10,502 nt of DNA, from contig DIZC01000049.1 in the NCBI GenBank assembly GCA_002429315.1, positions 36,721 to 47,222 on the forward strand, written 5' to 3'. Shown here piece by piece: positions 1 to 9,487 of this stretch. Origin of the DNA: Alphaproteobacteria bacterium UBA6038. GTDB taxonomy: Bacteria > Pseudomonadota > Alphaproteobacteria > Micropepsales > Micropepsaceae. Made by a program: the position numbers and the translations under genes. The notes beneath the pieces were generated by a model. It had not been told where the DNA came from. It saw nothing but the letters and a program-made list of their open reading frames with translations, and searched no databases. Position 1 is the first letter of the stretch, and every line of letters begins with the position of its first letter.

Positions 1-324
1 TCTGCGCCGCCGAAGCTGCTGCGCGAGACCATGACCCGGGCGCTCGGTCTGGAGCGCAACGAGCAAGACATGCGCGCGGCGCTCTCGACCATTCTTGCCA
101 TCGAGCGGGCGGCGAACGGCGAGCCGGCGCTCCTGAACATGACGGCGGCCGCGAAGTTGATCGCCGCGGCCGCGCTCGAGCGTCGCGAAAGCCGCGGCGC
201 GCATTTCCGCACCGATTATCCGCGGACAGAGAAGGTCGGCGTCCGCAGCAGGTTCACGCTGGCAGAAGCGAATAGGATCGCGTCGGATCTCGCCGAAGCA
301 GAACCCGCTTGCGCGCGTCGATGA
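1..324 (+). CDS. nadB: L-aspartate oxidase, C-terminal end (5' truncated by window)
   Basis: The reading frame is open from the first base to a TGA at 322-324, giving 107 residues with no start in the window. It looks like the C-terminal helical domain of the succinate dehydrogenase/fumarate reductase flavoprotein family. The segment RRESRGAHFRTDYP (residues 61-74 of the visible part) is the conserved arginine-rich tail motif of NadB. NadB is a cytoplasmic FAD enzyme that oxidises L-aspartate to iminoaspartate, the first step of de novo NAD synthesis. The gene immediately downstream in the same orientation, 42 bp away, is nadC, which supports NadB over SdhA or FrdA, which share the tail motif. 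The FAD-binding N-terminus lies outside the window, so catalytic residues cannot be checked. Confidence 0.87.
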   Translation, partial: SAPPKLLRETMTRALGLERNEQDMRAALSTILAIERAANGEPALLNMTAAAKLIAAAALERRESRGAHFRTDYPRTEKVGVRSRFTLAEANRIASDLAEAEPACARR

Positions 325-366
325 TTCCACTCTTTTCCACGCGCTATTGAGGCGGCGGACAACGCC

Positions 367-1230
367 ATGACGGCACCCGCCTTGCCCTTCACCCGGCCAC
401 CGCACCCGCTCCTGATCGAACCCATCGTGCGCCGCGCGCTCGAGGAAGACCTGGGCCGCGCCGGAGACATCACCAGCGACCTTATTGTCCCGGCAGACAA
501 GACGATCTCGGCGCGGCTGGTTACGCGCCAGCCGGGCACCGTTGCTGGCCTGATTGTGGCGGAATGCGCATTCCACCTCGCCAATCCAGCTATCCAAATG
601 GAAAGCGAACTCCCCGATGGCTCCGCAACCCAGGCCGGGAGCCTGCTGGCGCGCATCGGCGGACCGGCGCGGGCAGTCTTGACCGCGGAGCGCGTGACGC
701 TGAACTTCGTCGGTCACCTCTCCGGAATCGCGACCGCTACGCGCGCGCTGGTAGAGGCCGTCCAGGGCATGGGGGCAAAAATCGTGGACACGCGCAAGAC
801 CACACCGGGGCTGCGCGTGCTGGAGAAATACGCCGTGCGCTGCGGCGGCGGCTTCAATCATCGCTTCGGCCTGGACGCTGCGGTGCTGATCAAGGACAAC
901 CATATCGCCGTGGCCGGCTCCATCCGCGCCGCGGTGGAGCGCGCCCGGGCCGGCCTTGCGCACATGGCGACGATCGAGGCGGAGGTCGACACGCTGGAAC
1001 AGCTCGAAGAGGCGCTGTCGCTGGGTGTCGATACGGTTCTGCTCGACAACATGAGCGTGGAGCAACTCAAGCGCGCCGTCGCGATGGCAAAGGGACGCGC
1101 AGTGCTGGAAGCCTCCGGTAATGTGACGCTATCCTCCGTGCGCGCCATCGCCGAAACCGGCGTCGATTACATTTCCTCCGGTGCCATTACCCACTCCGCC
1201 CCCAACCTGGACGTCGGCCTCGATTTCTGA
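367..1230 (+). CDS. nadC: Nicotinate-nucleotide pyrophosphorylase (carboxylating), quinolinate phosphoribosyltransferase
   Basis: This 287-residue protein has the normal length for NadC, which converts quinolinate and PRPP to nicotinate mononucleotide, CO2 and PPi in the cytoplasm. The N-terminal alpha/beta domain has the LEEDLGRAGDITSD signature (residues 26-39). The barrel domain carries AERVTLNF (107-114, R109), DTRKTTPG (141-148, R143 and K144), GGGFNHRFGLD (160-170, H165 and R166) and LIKDNHI (174-180, K176). It also has EVD (206-208), LLDN (225-228), EASGN (248-252) and SSGA (270-273). These match the substrate-binding arginines, lysines and acidic residues known for the family, so the enzyme should be active. 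The ATG at 367 is the first start after an in-frame stop in the nadB-nadC gap; a GAGG stretch at 349-352 is a distant, weak ribosome site, so coupling to nadB translation is possible. Confidence 0.97.
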   Translation: MTAPALPFTRPPHPLLIEPIVRRALEEDLGRAGDITSDLIVPADKTISARLVTRQPGTVAGLIVAECAFHLANPAIQMESELPDGSATQAGSLLARIGGPARAVLTAERVTLNFVGHLSGIATATRALVEAVQGMGAKIVDTRKTTPGLRVLEKYAVRCGGGFNHRFGLDAAVLIKDNHIAVAGSIRAAVERARAGLAHMATIEAEVDTLEQLEEALSLGVDTVLLDNMSVEQLKRAVAMAKGRAVLEASGNVTLSSVRAIAETGVDYISSGAITHSAPNLDVGLDF

Positions 1231-1297
1231 TCCGGCGCCTTGCTGCGGGGCTTCGTGCCGCTAGAGTGTTCCGCGCGGATATCGGGGAAGCGTTGCC

Positions 1298-2068
1298 ATG
1301 GATTTGCAGCTCAAGGGAAGGAACGCCATCGTGCTCGGCGGCACGCGCGGCATCGGACGGGCGATTGCGGAGACGCTCGCGGCCGAAGGCGCCAACGTCG
1401 CTATCTGCGCGCGCAAACCCGATCAGGTGAGCGAGGCCGTCGCGGCCCTGAGAGACAAGAACGTGCGCGCCACCGGCGCGGCCGTCGACATCACCGACGG
1501 CCCTGCATTGCGCCAATGGATCGAGAGCGCGGGCAACGAGCTCGGCGGCATCGACATTGTCGTATCCAACGCGGGCGCCATGGCACAGGGCGGCGATCCG
1601 GCGTCGTGGGAGGCCAATTTCAAGCTCGATATTCTCGGCGCGGTCAACGCATTCGAAGCCGCCCGGCCATTCCTGGAGAAAGCAGCAGAGAAGAACGGCG
1701 ACGCCGCCTTTGTCATCATATCGTCGGTCTCCGCGGCGGAAGCCGACAGCAGCAGTTCCTATGGCCCTATCAAGGCGGCGCTCATCCATTGGGCCAAGGG
1801 GCTGGCACGGCAGCACGCCAAGCGGCGCATTCGCACCAATGTGGTGTCGCCCGGCATGGTGTATTTCAAGGGCGGCATCTGGAACATCATCGAGACCAAC
1901 TCGCCCGACTTCTTCAAGCAGGCGATGGCGCACAACCCGACCGGACGCGCCGCCACGCCACAGGAGATCGCCAATGCCGCCGTGTTTCTGGCCAGTCCGG
2001 TGTCGTCTTTCACCACCGGCGTGAATCTGCTGGTGGACGGCGCAATCTCCCGCCGCGTCAACTTCTGA
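1298..2068 (+). CDS. Short-chain dehydrogenase/reductase, classical type (FabG-like)
   Basis: A 256-residue classical SDR with a Rossmann fold. The glycine-rich loop is GGTRGIG (residues 14-20), the structural motif is SNAG (90-93), and the catalytic set is S142, Y155 and K159 within YGPIK. The loop SPGMV (184-188) lies where SDRs close over the cofactor. R17 in the glycine loop and R39 at the end of the second strand (CARK) are basic residues that usually select NADP(H). The C-terminal TGVNLLVDGA (240-249) is the usual FabG-like ending. GGGGAAG at 1284-1290, seven bases before the ATG, supports the start. The substrate cannot be read from sequence; the family covers 3-oxoacyl-ACP reductases and many alcohol or sugar dehydrogenases. 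It lies 67 bp after nadC and 19 bp before a second SDR, and probably forms a unit with that SDR. Confidence 0.95.
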   Translation: MDLQLKGRNAIVLGGTRGIGRAIAETLAAEGANVAICARKPDQVSEAVAALRDKNVRATGAAVDITDGPALRQWIESAGNELGGIDIVVSNAGAMAQGGDPASWEANFKLDILGAVNAFEAARPFLEKAAEKNGDAAFVIISSVSAAEADSSSSYGPIKAALIHWAKGLARQHAKRRIRTNVVSPGMVYFKGGIWNIIETNSPDFFKQAMAHNPTGRAATPQEIANAAVFLASPVSSFTTGVNLLVDGAISRRVNF

Positions 2069-2087
2069 GCAGCAGCCAGGGGCGGGA

Positions 2088-2948
2088 ATGGCGGACAGGG
2101 CGCGCGGACGCAAGTCGATCTTCATCACCGGGGCGGCCAGCGGCATGGGCCGCGAAACCGCCAGGCTATTCGCCTCCAATGGCTGGTTCGTTGGCTGCTA
2201 CGACGTAAACACCGCAGGACTGGGGACGCTGGAACAGGAGATCGGACTCGAGAACGGCGTGTTCGCGCCGCTCGATGTCACCAGCAAGCCCGATTTCGAT
2301 GCGGCCGTCGCGGCATTCGCAGAAGAGACCGGCAACAGGATGGACCTGCTGTTCTCCAATGCCGGCGTCGGCGAGGCGGGCTGGTTCGAGGACGTGCCCT
2401 ATGGAGCGGCCCTGCGGGTGGTGCAGGTGAATCTGATCGGCGTGATCGCCAGCATCTATGCCGCGCTGCCGCTCCTCAAGGCGACGCCGAATTCGATGGT
2501 GTTCATCACCTCATCCTCGTCGGCCACCTACGGCATGCCGCGCATCGCGGTTTATTCGGCCACCAAGCACGCAGTGAAGGGCCTCACCGAAGCGCTATCC
2601 GTCGAATTCGCGCGCCACGGCGTGCGGGTGGCGGACGTTCTCCCCGGCCTGATCGACACCAACATCCTGCGCGCCACACCGAACCGCTCCGCAGACCGGC
2701 CACGACCCACCGAGGAGGAGTTCTACCGGAATGCTCCGAAATCGGGGATGTTCCGCCTGATGCCGGCGCGCTCCGTCGCCGAATGCGTTTGGGCGGCCTA
2801 CCGCAGCGACCGGCTGCACTGGTACGTGCCGGCGGAACTCGCCTGGATCGACCGGATGAAGGCGGTGGCGCCGCGGTTCACCCGAGCGCAGATCAAGAAG
2901 CGCGTGCTGAGCGTGTTCGGCGGCGGCGACGACCCATCGGGCCGCTAG
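2088..2948 (+). CDS. Short-chain dehydrogenase/reductase, classical type, NAD-preferring
   Basis: A 286-residue classical SDR, longer than its neighbour because of a C-terminal extension. TGAASGMG (residues 14-21) binds the cofactor, SNAG is at 90-93, and S143, Y156 and K160 (in YSATK) form the catalytic set. LPGLIDTNI (185-193) is the post-catalytic loop. D39 at the end of strand beta-2 (CYDV) is the acidic residue that typically binds the adenosine ribose of NAD and disfavours NADP. The last ~80 residues (from about 200) hold a charged, proline-rich stretch and a basic helix ending in IKKRVLSVF, resembling the tails of membrane-associated SDRs, although no membrane segment is visible. CAGGGG at 2077-2082 precedes the ATG. 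The substrate is unknown. The stop codon TAG at 2946-2948 overlaps the stop of the opposing hydrolase gene. Confidence 0.95.
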   Translation: MADRARGRKSIFITGAASGMGRETARLFASNGWFVGCYDVNTAGLGTLEQEIGLENGVFAPLDVTSKPDFDAAVAAFAEETGNRMDLLFSNAGVGEAGWFEDVPYGAALRVVQVNLIGVIASIYAALPLLKATPNSMVFITSSSSATYGMPRIAVYSATKHAVKGLTEALSVEFARHGVRVADVLPGLIDTNILRATPNRSADRPRPTEEEFYRNAPKSGMFRLMPARSVAECVWAAYRSDRLHWYVPAELAWIDRMKAVAPRFTRAQIKKRVLSVFGGGDDPSGR

Positions 2949-3640
2949 ATCGGATTGCCGCGCCCCGGCCGGCGATAGAAGACCTGATTTCCGATCTGCA
3001 CCGTCCGCACCATTCCCGGCCAGTCGAGGTCCACGGTTGCCGCATGGAAGGCAATGGCGCCGTCGGTAATGTTGGTCAGCGGCAGTGCGCCGGTGATGAT
3101 CTTGGCTGCGAGGTGCACCGCCCGGCTCCATTCGCCGGCCGATTTTGGCCGCTCCATAGTTCCGTCGCAGGCGAAGGAGAACTGGCAAGCCACGCCCGAA
3201 CCTTGGTGGACCACGCCGCAGATCGAATGGGGGTAGCCTGCCTTGTGCGTTCGCCGCACCACGACTTCGGCGATGGCTTTCTCACCGAGCAGCCCCTCGC
3301 CGCGGGCTTCATAATAGATGGCTTCCGCCAGGCACCATGTTTCGCTGGCGAGACTGGAGAGCGCCACGTCGATGCGCAAGCGGCTCAGGAACGTCTTGGG
3401 CCGCGGCACCGGCACGACCTCCGGCGCGGCTGGCGGCTCGACGAGCGCGGGCGCTTCCAGAATATCGACGCGCAACCTTGGCGGCGGAGAGGCATTGCCA
3501 AAACGGGAGGGAGCGTAACCCGCGGACAATTGGTCGGGGGCATAGGCCGCAACCGCCGCAGCGGTGCCGAGGCTGAGGAAAATTGCGCCTGCAAGGCTGC
3601 AGTCGGCGCGCCGGATCGCGTCTCTCAGTCTGTAGGTCAT
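2945..3640 (-). CDS. Cell wall hydrolase, SleB family (Hydrolase_2), membrane-anchored
   Basis: The 231-residue product begins with a short basic segment and a hydrophobic helix (about residues 14-34), a signal anchor or uncleaved signal that puts the rest in the periplasm. A proline-rich linker (about 50-85) follows. The Hydrolase_2/SleB catalytic domain (about 100-224) has AIYYEARGE (107-115, E111 the likely catalytic acid), YPHSICGVVHQ (136-146), CQFSFACDG (152-160) and AIAFHA (195-200). This family contains lytic transglycosylases best known from spore germination; in alphaproteobacteria the members are taken to remodel or turn over peptidoglycan. The ATG at 3640 is preferred; an in-frame TTG at 3652 would add four residues, and neither has a well-placed ribosome site. 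The gene stands alone on its strand and converges on the upstream SDR. Confidence 0.93.
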   Translation of the reverse strand: MTYRLRDAIRRADCSLAGAIFLSLGTAAAVAAYAPDQLSAGYAPSRFGNASPPPRLRVDILEAPALVEPPAAPEVVPVPRPKTFLSRLRIDVALSSLASETWCLAEAIYYEARGEGLLGEKAIAEVVVRRTHKAGYPHSICGVVHQGSGVACQFSFACDGTMERPKSAGEWSRAVHLAAKIITGALPLTNITDGAIAFHAATVDLDWPGMVRTVQIGNQVFYRRPGRGNPI

Positions 3641-4125
3641 GCGGGATTTCAACTCACTTCGGATATGGCGTTTCGTTCGTTGGTCCGAATGATGATGCCG
3701 CAGCCCCCAAGGCGACCCCTTAAGCTGCCAATCTACTCCAAACCCGTCAAATGAAAATTGAACGAAACCTGACGGGGCGTCAGGATGTGGTTAAGGCAAG
3801 ACTGCCACCCCTAGAGAAATTCACACCGCTATGTGCTTTTTGTTCCAAGAGCGGAGTGCTTTGCGAATCGCTCGCATCTGCTGGATTACGCCTGAAGCCA
3901 ACTTCCGGAGTGTGCGATTCCCACCCGGGCACGGAACTCGGCGCCCGCGCAGGGCGTTCGGCGCAGAGGGGAAGAATATGGATAAACGGCTCTGAGGCAT
4001 CTCGCTTGACGGGCGATTATCCGGCGAAGGAGCCTTGTCTCTTTCTTTACTGCGAACCCAGGGTTTTCTGTCCGTCGCTCAACAAATCACGCACATTGTG
4101 CACGGATCAATACTGGGGCCGCAGA
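3641..4125. other. Gene-free 485-bp divergent control region
   Basis: This stretch separates the minus-strand hydrolase from the plus-strand GLUG protein and must hold the promoters of both. The plus frame is open from an ATG at 3751 into the GLUG gene, but those 125 codons look non-coding: composition is unlike the rest, cysteines are scattered and no domain is visible, while a proper signal peptide starts at 4126. A cluster of inverted repeats lies at 3743-3784. A further small dyad, AACCC-A-GGGTT, is at 4055-4065. TTGACG at 4006-4011 resembles a -35 element but has no convincing -10 at the right spacing. I see no tRNA, terminator or insertion element here. Confidence 0.6.
3743..3784. promoter_or_regulatory. 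Overlapping inverted repeats, possible operator or alternative RNA hairpins
   Basis: CCTGACG (3768-3774) and CGTCAGG (3778-3784) form a perfect 7-bp dyad around a GGG loop. CCCGTCA (3743-3749) is also perfectly complementary to TGACGGG (3770-3776), so the central segment can pair with either side but not both. On the minus strand the left arm overlaps TTGACG (3750-3745), a -35-like element pointing at the hydrolase gene, and the compact hairpin is followed there by a T-rich run. A repressor site or a conditional leader hairpin are both possible; the sequence alone does not decide. Confidence 0.35.
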
Positions 4126-5559
4126 ATGCTTCGCGAAATCACTGCGCTGGGGAGTAAGCTCGCGCTCGGCATCGCAGCCGCGCTGCTTTCGGCCTTGGCA
4201 CCGGCACAGGCCGGTCTGACGATTTCCTCGAATCCCACGCAGAACGTGTCTTGCGACGCGGCCGCACATTGCTCGGCGACAGCGCCCAGCGCTGCGATGA
4301 ACGTGCACGAGCTGAAGAAGTTGCTGGCGTCTCAGCCCAGGGTCGTTCTGGATGCGGCCACCGCGAAGGACATCGACCTCGATGCCCCGGTCGGCTGGAC
4401 GAGCAGCAGCAGCCTGTCCCTTATGGCCAGGGGTTCGGTACTGGTGCACAAATCGCTCACCGTCGCGGGGCCCGGCGGTCTGCGGGTAAAAGGCGAATTG
4501 CTGCTGGCGCCCGGAACCGGCGTCAGTTTTTGGGATCTGAGCAGCAGCCTGAACCTCAATGGCAACGCGTATCAATTGGTGGGCAGCCTCAGTTCGCTGA
4601 ATAACGCGATCAAGAGCAATTCGGCCGGCTACTACGCACTCGCAAACGACTACGATGCCTCCGTCGATGGCGTGTACGCGAACACGCCGATTGAAGGGGA
4701 TTTCACAGGTGTCTTTGAAGGATTGGGTCACACGATTTCGCACGTGGCGATCTACGCGTATGGGCCTGGGAGCGCCTTTCTTGGCCTTTTCTCGGTCAAT
4801 CATGGCACGATCGCCGATATCAACCTGACCGGCGCCAAATACCGCAACGGCGTACGATTCGACGCTGGCATTCTCGCCGGCGACAATTACGGCACGATCA
4901 GAAACGCTTCCGTCGACGGCAGCGTGAGGAACGTCGAGGGCGCCCTCGCCGTAGGCGGTCTCGTGGGCGGCAACGCAGGGATTATCAGCGCTTCCCGTTC
5001 CGTGGCGCAGATCGAGGGCGATCAGTCCGCCGTGTTCGCCGTTGGCGGATTGGTCGGGTCAAACTCGGGAACCATCGAAGAGTCTTACGCGGAAGGGAGC
5101 GTAAGTATGGCTCCTCCCAACTCCCCCTCGGGTCCGGGCGGCCTCGCCGGTGTGAGTGGAGGCGTGATCAAAAACTGCTACTCTCTCGCGCATGTTCACG
5201 GGGTGACCGGTTACTATGGCGGTCTGATTGGAGGTGCCGGCGCGGGCTCCGTTGCGGCGTCTTATGCCGCCGGACAAATCGAAAAGGCGAACCACAGCGG
5301 CGGTATGCCGGGCGGCGTGACGGGATACCAGCCGCTGAGGCGCATCGAAAAGTATTCAGACACCTATTGGGATGTCGATGATGGCGTGCGCGATCCATCG
5401 GCGGCGATCGCGAGTGTTCCCAACGATCAGGGTGTCACTGGGTTGACGACGCTCCAGCTTCAGTCTGCGCTGCCGGCAGGATTCGACTCTCACGTCTGGA
5501 GTCAGAACCCGAGCATCAACAACGGGCTCCCGTACCTGCTCCGAAATCCGCCACGGTAA
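4126..5559 (+). CDS. Secreted GLUG-repeat protein, probable surface beta-helix
   Basis: With the ATG at 4126 the product has 477 residues and a clear Sec signal peptide: LREIT, a hydrophobic core (about 11-25) and a cleavage site after APAQA (25-29). Residues 30-165 include a short cysteine pair (C43, C49), strand-rich sequence and FWDLSSSL (135-142), then FTGVFEGLGHTI (193-204). From about 219 to 384 there are six degenerate GLUG-type units of about 20 residues, for example GGLVGSNSGTIEESYAEGSV at 307-326, with others near 219, 247, 277, 338 and 365. Such repeats form stacked beta-helix coils in adhesin-like and haemagglutinin-like surface proteins. The tail GLTTLQLQSALPAGF and GLPYLL is a familiar closing module of these proteins. 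No transporter or autotransporter barrel is encoded next to it. TGGGG eight bases before the ATG is a modest ribosome site. Molecular function is unknown. Confidence 0.85.
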   Translation: MLREITALGSKLALGIAAALLSALAPAQAGLTISSNPTQNVSCDAAAHCSATAPSAAMNVHELKKLLASQPRVVLDAATAKDIDLDAPVGWTSSSSLSLMARGSVLVHKSLTVAGPGGLRVKGELLLAPGTGVSFWDLSSSLNLNGNAYQLVGSLSSLNNAIKSNSAGYYALANDYDASVDGVYANTPIEGDFTGVFEGLGHTISHVAIYAYGPGSAFLGLFSVNHGTIADINLTGAKYRNGVRFDAGILAGDNYGTIRNASVDGSVRNVEGALAVGGLVGGNAGIISASRSVAQIEGDQSAVFAVGGLVGSNSGTIEESYAEGSVSMAPPNSPSGPGGLAGVSGGVIKNCYSLAHVHGVTGYYGGLIGGAGAGSVAASYAAGQIEKANHSGGMPGGVTGYQPLRRIEKYSDTYWDVDDGVRDPSAAIASVPNDQGVTGLTTLQLQSALPAGFDSHVWSQNPSINNGLPYLLRNPPR

Positions 5560-5601
5560 GGCGATGCAGTAGGGATTCGCCGCCTCGCTCGGCAACACCG
5601 G

Positions 5602-8273
<2,672 letters not shown>

Positions 8274-8277
<4 letters not shown>

Positions 8278-8375
8278 GCAGCCAGTCCACGATGCGCAAA
8301 GCGCAGGGTGTCACAGCCGCTGCCCTGATACCATTCGATATTGGCAGCCGACGGACCGGACGAAGCCCTAATCAT
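8274..8375 (-). CDS. Possible 33-codon small ORF linking the DUF192 gene and ppdK
   Basis: The ORF starts at an ATG whose last two bases are the TG of the DUF192 stop (ATGA at 8375-8372) and ends with a TGA sharing two bases with the ppdK ATG (ATGA at 8277-8274). It therefore fills the whole gap between the two genes. The product begins MIRASSGP and contains IEWYQGSG, one cysteine and a basic end, HRGLAA. I recognise no family. There is no ribosome site of its own, so translation would depend on coupling from the DUF192 gene, and it could in turn couple into ppdK. Third-position GC is only about 56%, lower than in the neighbours, which argues against a conserved coding sequence. It may be a chance ORF. 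Confidence 0.3.
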
Positions 8376-8842
8376 TGACCAGGCAAGGCATTTCCGAACG
8401 CGGCGCCATGGACCTTCTCGCCGGGCTTGATGTCGAGCGCAGCGGCGCGGCCGCCGTTGATTTCAAGGACAGCGCGCACCGGTTCCCTCGAGGTGATCGC
8501 CTTCTCCGAGTAGGGCGTCGCGTTGGCGGCGATGGATGAGATGGTGCCGTCCGCGCGGATAAACAGCATGTCCAGCGGCAACACGGTGTTCTTCATCCAG
8601 AAGGCACGGAGATGGTCGTCGTGGAAGTCGAACAACATCCCGGCGTCGGGCGCCAGGTGTGTCCGGTACATCAGCCCCCGCATCCGAGAGGCATCGTCGC
8701 CCGCCACCTCAACGTTGAAGCGAACCGCGCCGTTCGGGGTGTCGACGACAACGGTGGACTGCGGCAGAGACTGTGGCGCGGGCGTGGCGGCAAATCCCAC
8801 TACGGCCAGCGCTACGGCGCAGGCAAGAACACGACACTGCAT
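8372..8842 (-). CDS. Exported DUF192 family protein
   Basis: A 156-residue protein with a hydrophobic signal peptide (about residues 3-20) and a DUF192 domain (about 28-154). The family signature is present: RMRGLMYRTHL (53-63), DAGMLFDF (66-73), FWMKNTVLPLDMLFI (81-95), then IRADGTISSI and PGEKVHG. The family has structures but no established reaction; it is usually a small periplasmic or exported protein. The open frame runs upstream through the cold-shock gene in another frame, but homology begins only here. The ATG at 8842 is chosen because the signal peptide starts immediately after it; a GTG four codons upstream (8854) is an alternative, and neither has a strong ribosome site. It lies 89 bp after the cold-shock gene on the same strand, and its stop overlaps the small ORF before ppdK. 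Confidence 0.92.
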   Translation of the reverse strand: MQCRVLACAVALAVVGFAATPAPQSLPQSTVVVDTPNGAVRFNVEVAGDDASRMRGLMYRTHLAPDAGMLFDFHDDHLRAFWMKNTVLPLDMLFIRADGTISSIAANATPYSEKAITSREPVRAVLEINGGRAAALDIKPGEKVHGAAFGNALPGQ

Positions 8843-8931
8843 TTCAGGGCTCACGCAAAATCGGATCGCCGGAGCAATAGCAAATGGCCGCGCACAATCA
8901 ACCGTCGCTTTTGCGGCAGTGGCGTAGCGGT

Positions 8932-9474
8932 CTAAGCGTCGAGGATGGCGATCTCCGCCGCGAGCTCGCCTTTCGGGCCGTCGCCGGCGCGCACGCGCAC
9001 CCGCTGGCCCTGCCGCAGCTCGCGGATGCCATAACGCCGCAATGTCTCCATGTGGACGAAGACATCGGGCGTGTCGGGGCCGCGCGAGACGAAGCCGTAC
9101 CCCTTGCCCCGATTGAACCATTTGACGGTCGCCTCGAAGGCGGGCCCCTGTGGCTCCGGCGCAATCCGCCCGCCGCGGGGGGCAAGCGCCGCCTGCGGCG
9201 AAGCGGTGGAATTGTCCAGCGACAGCACACGCCGCGCCTGCAATCCCTTGGGTCCCTGGATCGCCTCGCAAACGACCTTGGCGCCCTCATAGGCCGCCTT
9301 GAACCCGGACTGCCGCACGCAGGTCTGGTGCAGTAGCACGTCACCGGCCGGTCCGTTCGAAGGCTTGATGAAGCCGTAGCCCTTGGTCAGGTCGAACCAC
9401 TTCACAAGGCCGGTGACTTCAAAGCCAGGCTGGCCGGCTTCAACCGCGGCCACCATCCCCCCATCGGCACTCAC
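8932..9474 (-). CDS. Tandem cold-shock-domain protein (two CSDs)
   Basis: The product has 180 residues and two cold-shock domains joined by an alanine/proline/glycine-rich linker (about 88-112), a layout typical of alphaproteobacteria rather than the single-domain CspA of enterics. Domain 1 (about 18-86) has VKWFDLTKGYGFI (24-36) as RNP1 and DVLLHQ (45-50) in the RNP2 position. Domain 2 (about 112-178) has VKWFNRGKGYGFV (117-129) and canonical DVFVH (137-141). These domains bind single-stranded RNA or DNA through the RNP aromatic residues and act as RNA chaperones. The GTG start at 9474 is preferred because GGTGGGGG (9487-9480) lies five bases upstream; an ATG at 9456 is directly preceded by a G run with no spacing. 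It is divergent from coxG and is the first gene of the minus-strand group. Confidence 0.95.
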   Translation of the reverse strand: MSADGGMVAAVEAGQPGFEVTGLVKWFDLTKGYGFIKPSNGPAGDVLLHQTCVRQSGFKAAYEGAKVVCEAIQGPKGLQARRVLSLDNSTASPQAALAPRGGRIAPEPQGPAFEATVKWFNRGKGYGFVSRGPDTPDVFVHMETLRRYGIRELRQGQRVRVRAGDGPKGELAAEIAILDA

Positions 9475-9479
9475 GAATT

Positions 9480-9487
9480 CCCCCACC
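9480..9487 (-). promoter_or_regulatory. Ribosome binding site of the cold-shock gene
   Basis: GGTGGGGG read on the minus strand, five bases before GTG at 9474. It decides for the GTG start over the ATG six codons later. Confidence 0.6.

Noticed and set aside
1187..2179. Long antisense open frame of 330 codons opposite the first SDR
   Set aside because: It lies entirely opposite nadC and SDR coding sequence; its predicted protein is rich in G, R, H and A with no domain, as expected from the reverse of a GC-rich gene.
1240..2208. Plus-strand 322-codon open frame over the first SDR
   Set aside because: Arg/Gly-rich out-of-frame shadow of the SDR at 1298-2068, which has all catalytic motifs in its own frame.
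4006..4034. TTGACG as a -35 box for the GLUG gene
   Set aside because: No acceptable -10 hexamer lies 16-18 bases downstream, so I do not annotate a promoter.
3751..4125. Possible 125-residue N-terminal extension of the GLUG protein
   Set aside because: No ribosome site at 3751, no domain in the extension, and a complete signal peptide begins exactly at the ATG at 4126; a signal peptide buried 125 residues inside would not function normally.
5560..5601. Possible bidirectional terminator between the GLUG gene and ppdK
   Set aside because: GGCGA (5560-5564) can pair with TCGCC (5577-5581), but the stem is only five pairs with a 12-base loop and no T run follows on either strand.
8921..8945. 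Sequence resembling a tRNA D-arm (GGCGTAGCGGTCTAAGCG)
   Set aside because: It lies over the end of the cold-shock gene, and no matching anticodon arm, TTCGA loop or acceptor stem follows at the proper distance on either strand.
8843..9271. N-terminal extension of the DUF192 protein
   Set aside because: The open frame overlaps the cold-shock gene in another frame and its sequence is Arg/Ala-rich; family similarity and the signal peptide begin only at 8842.
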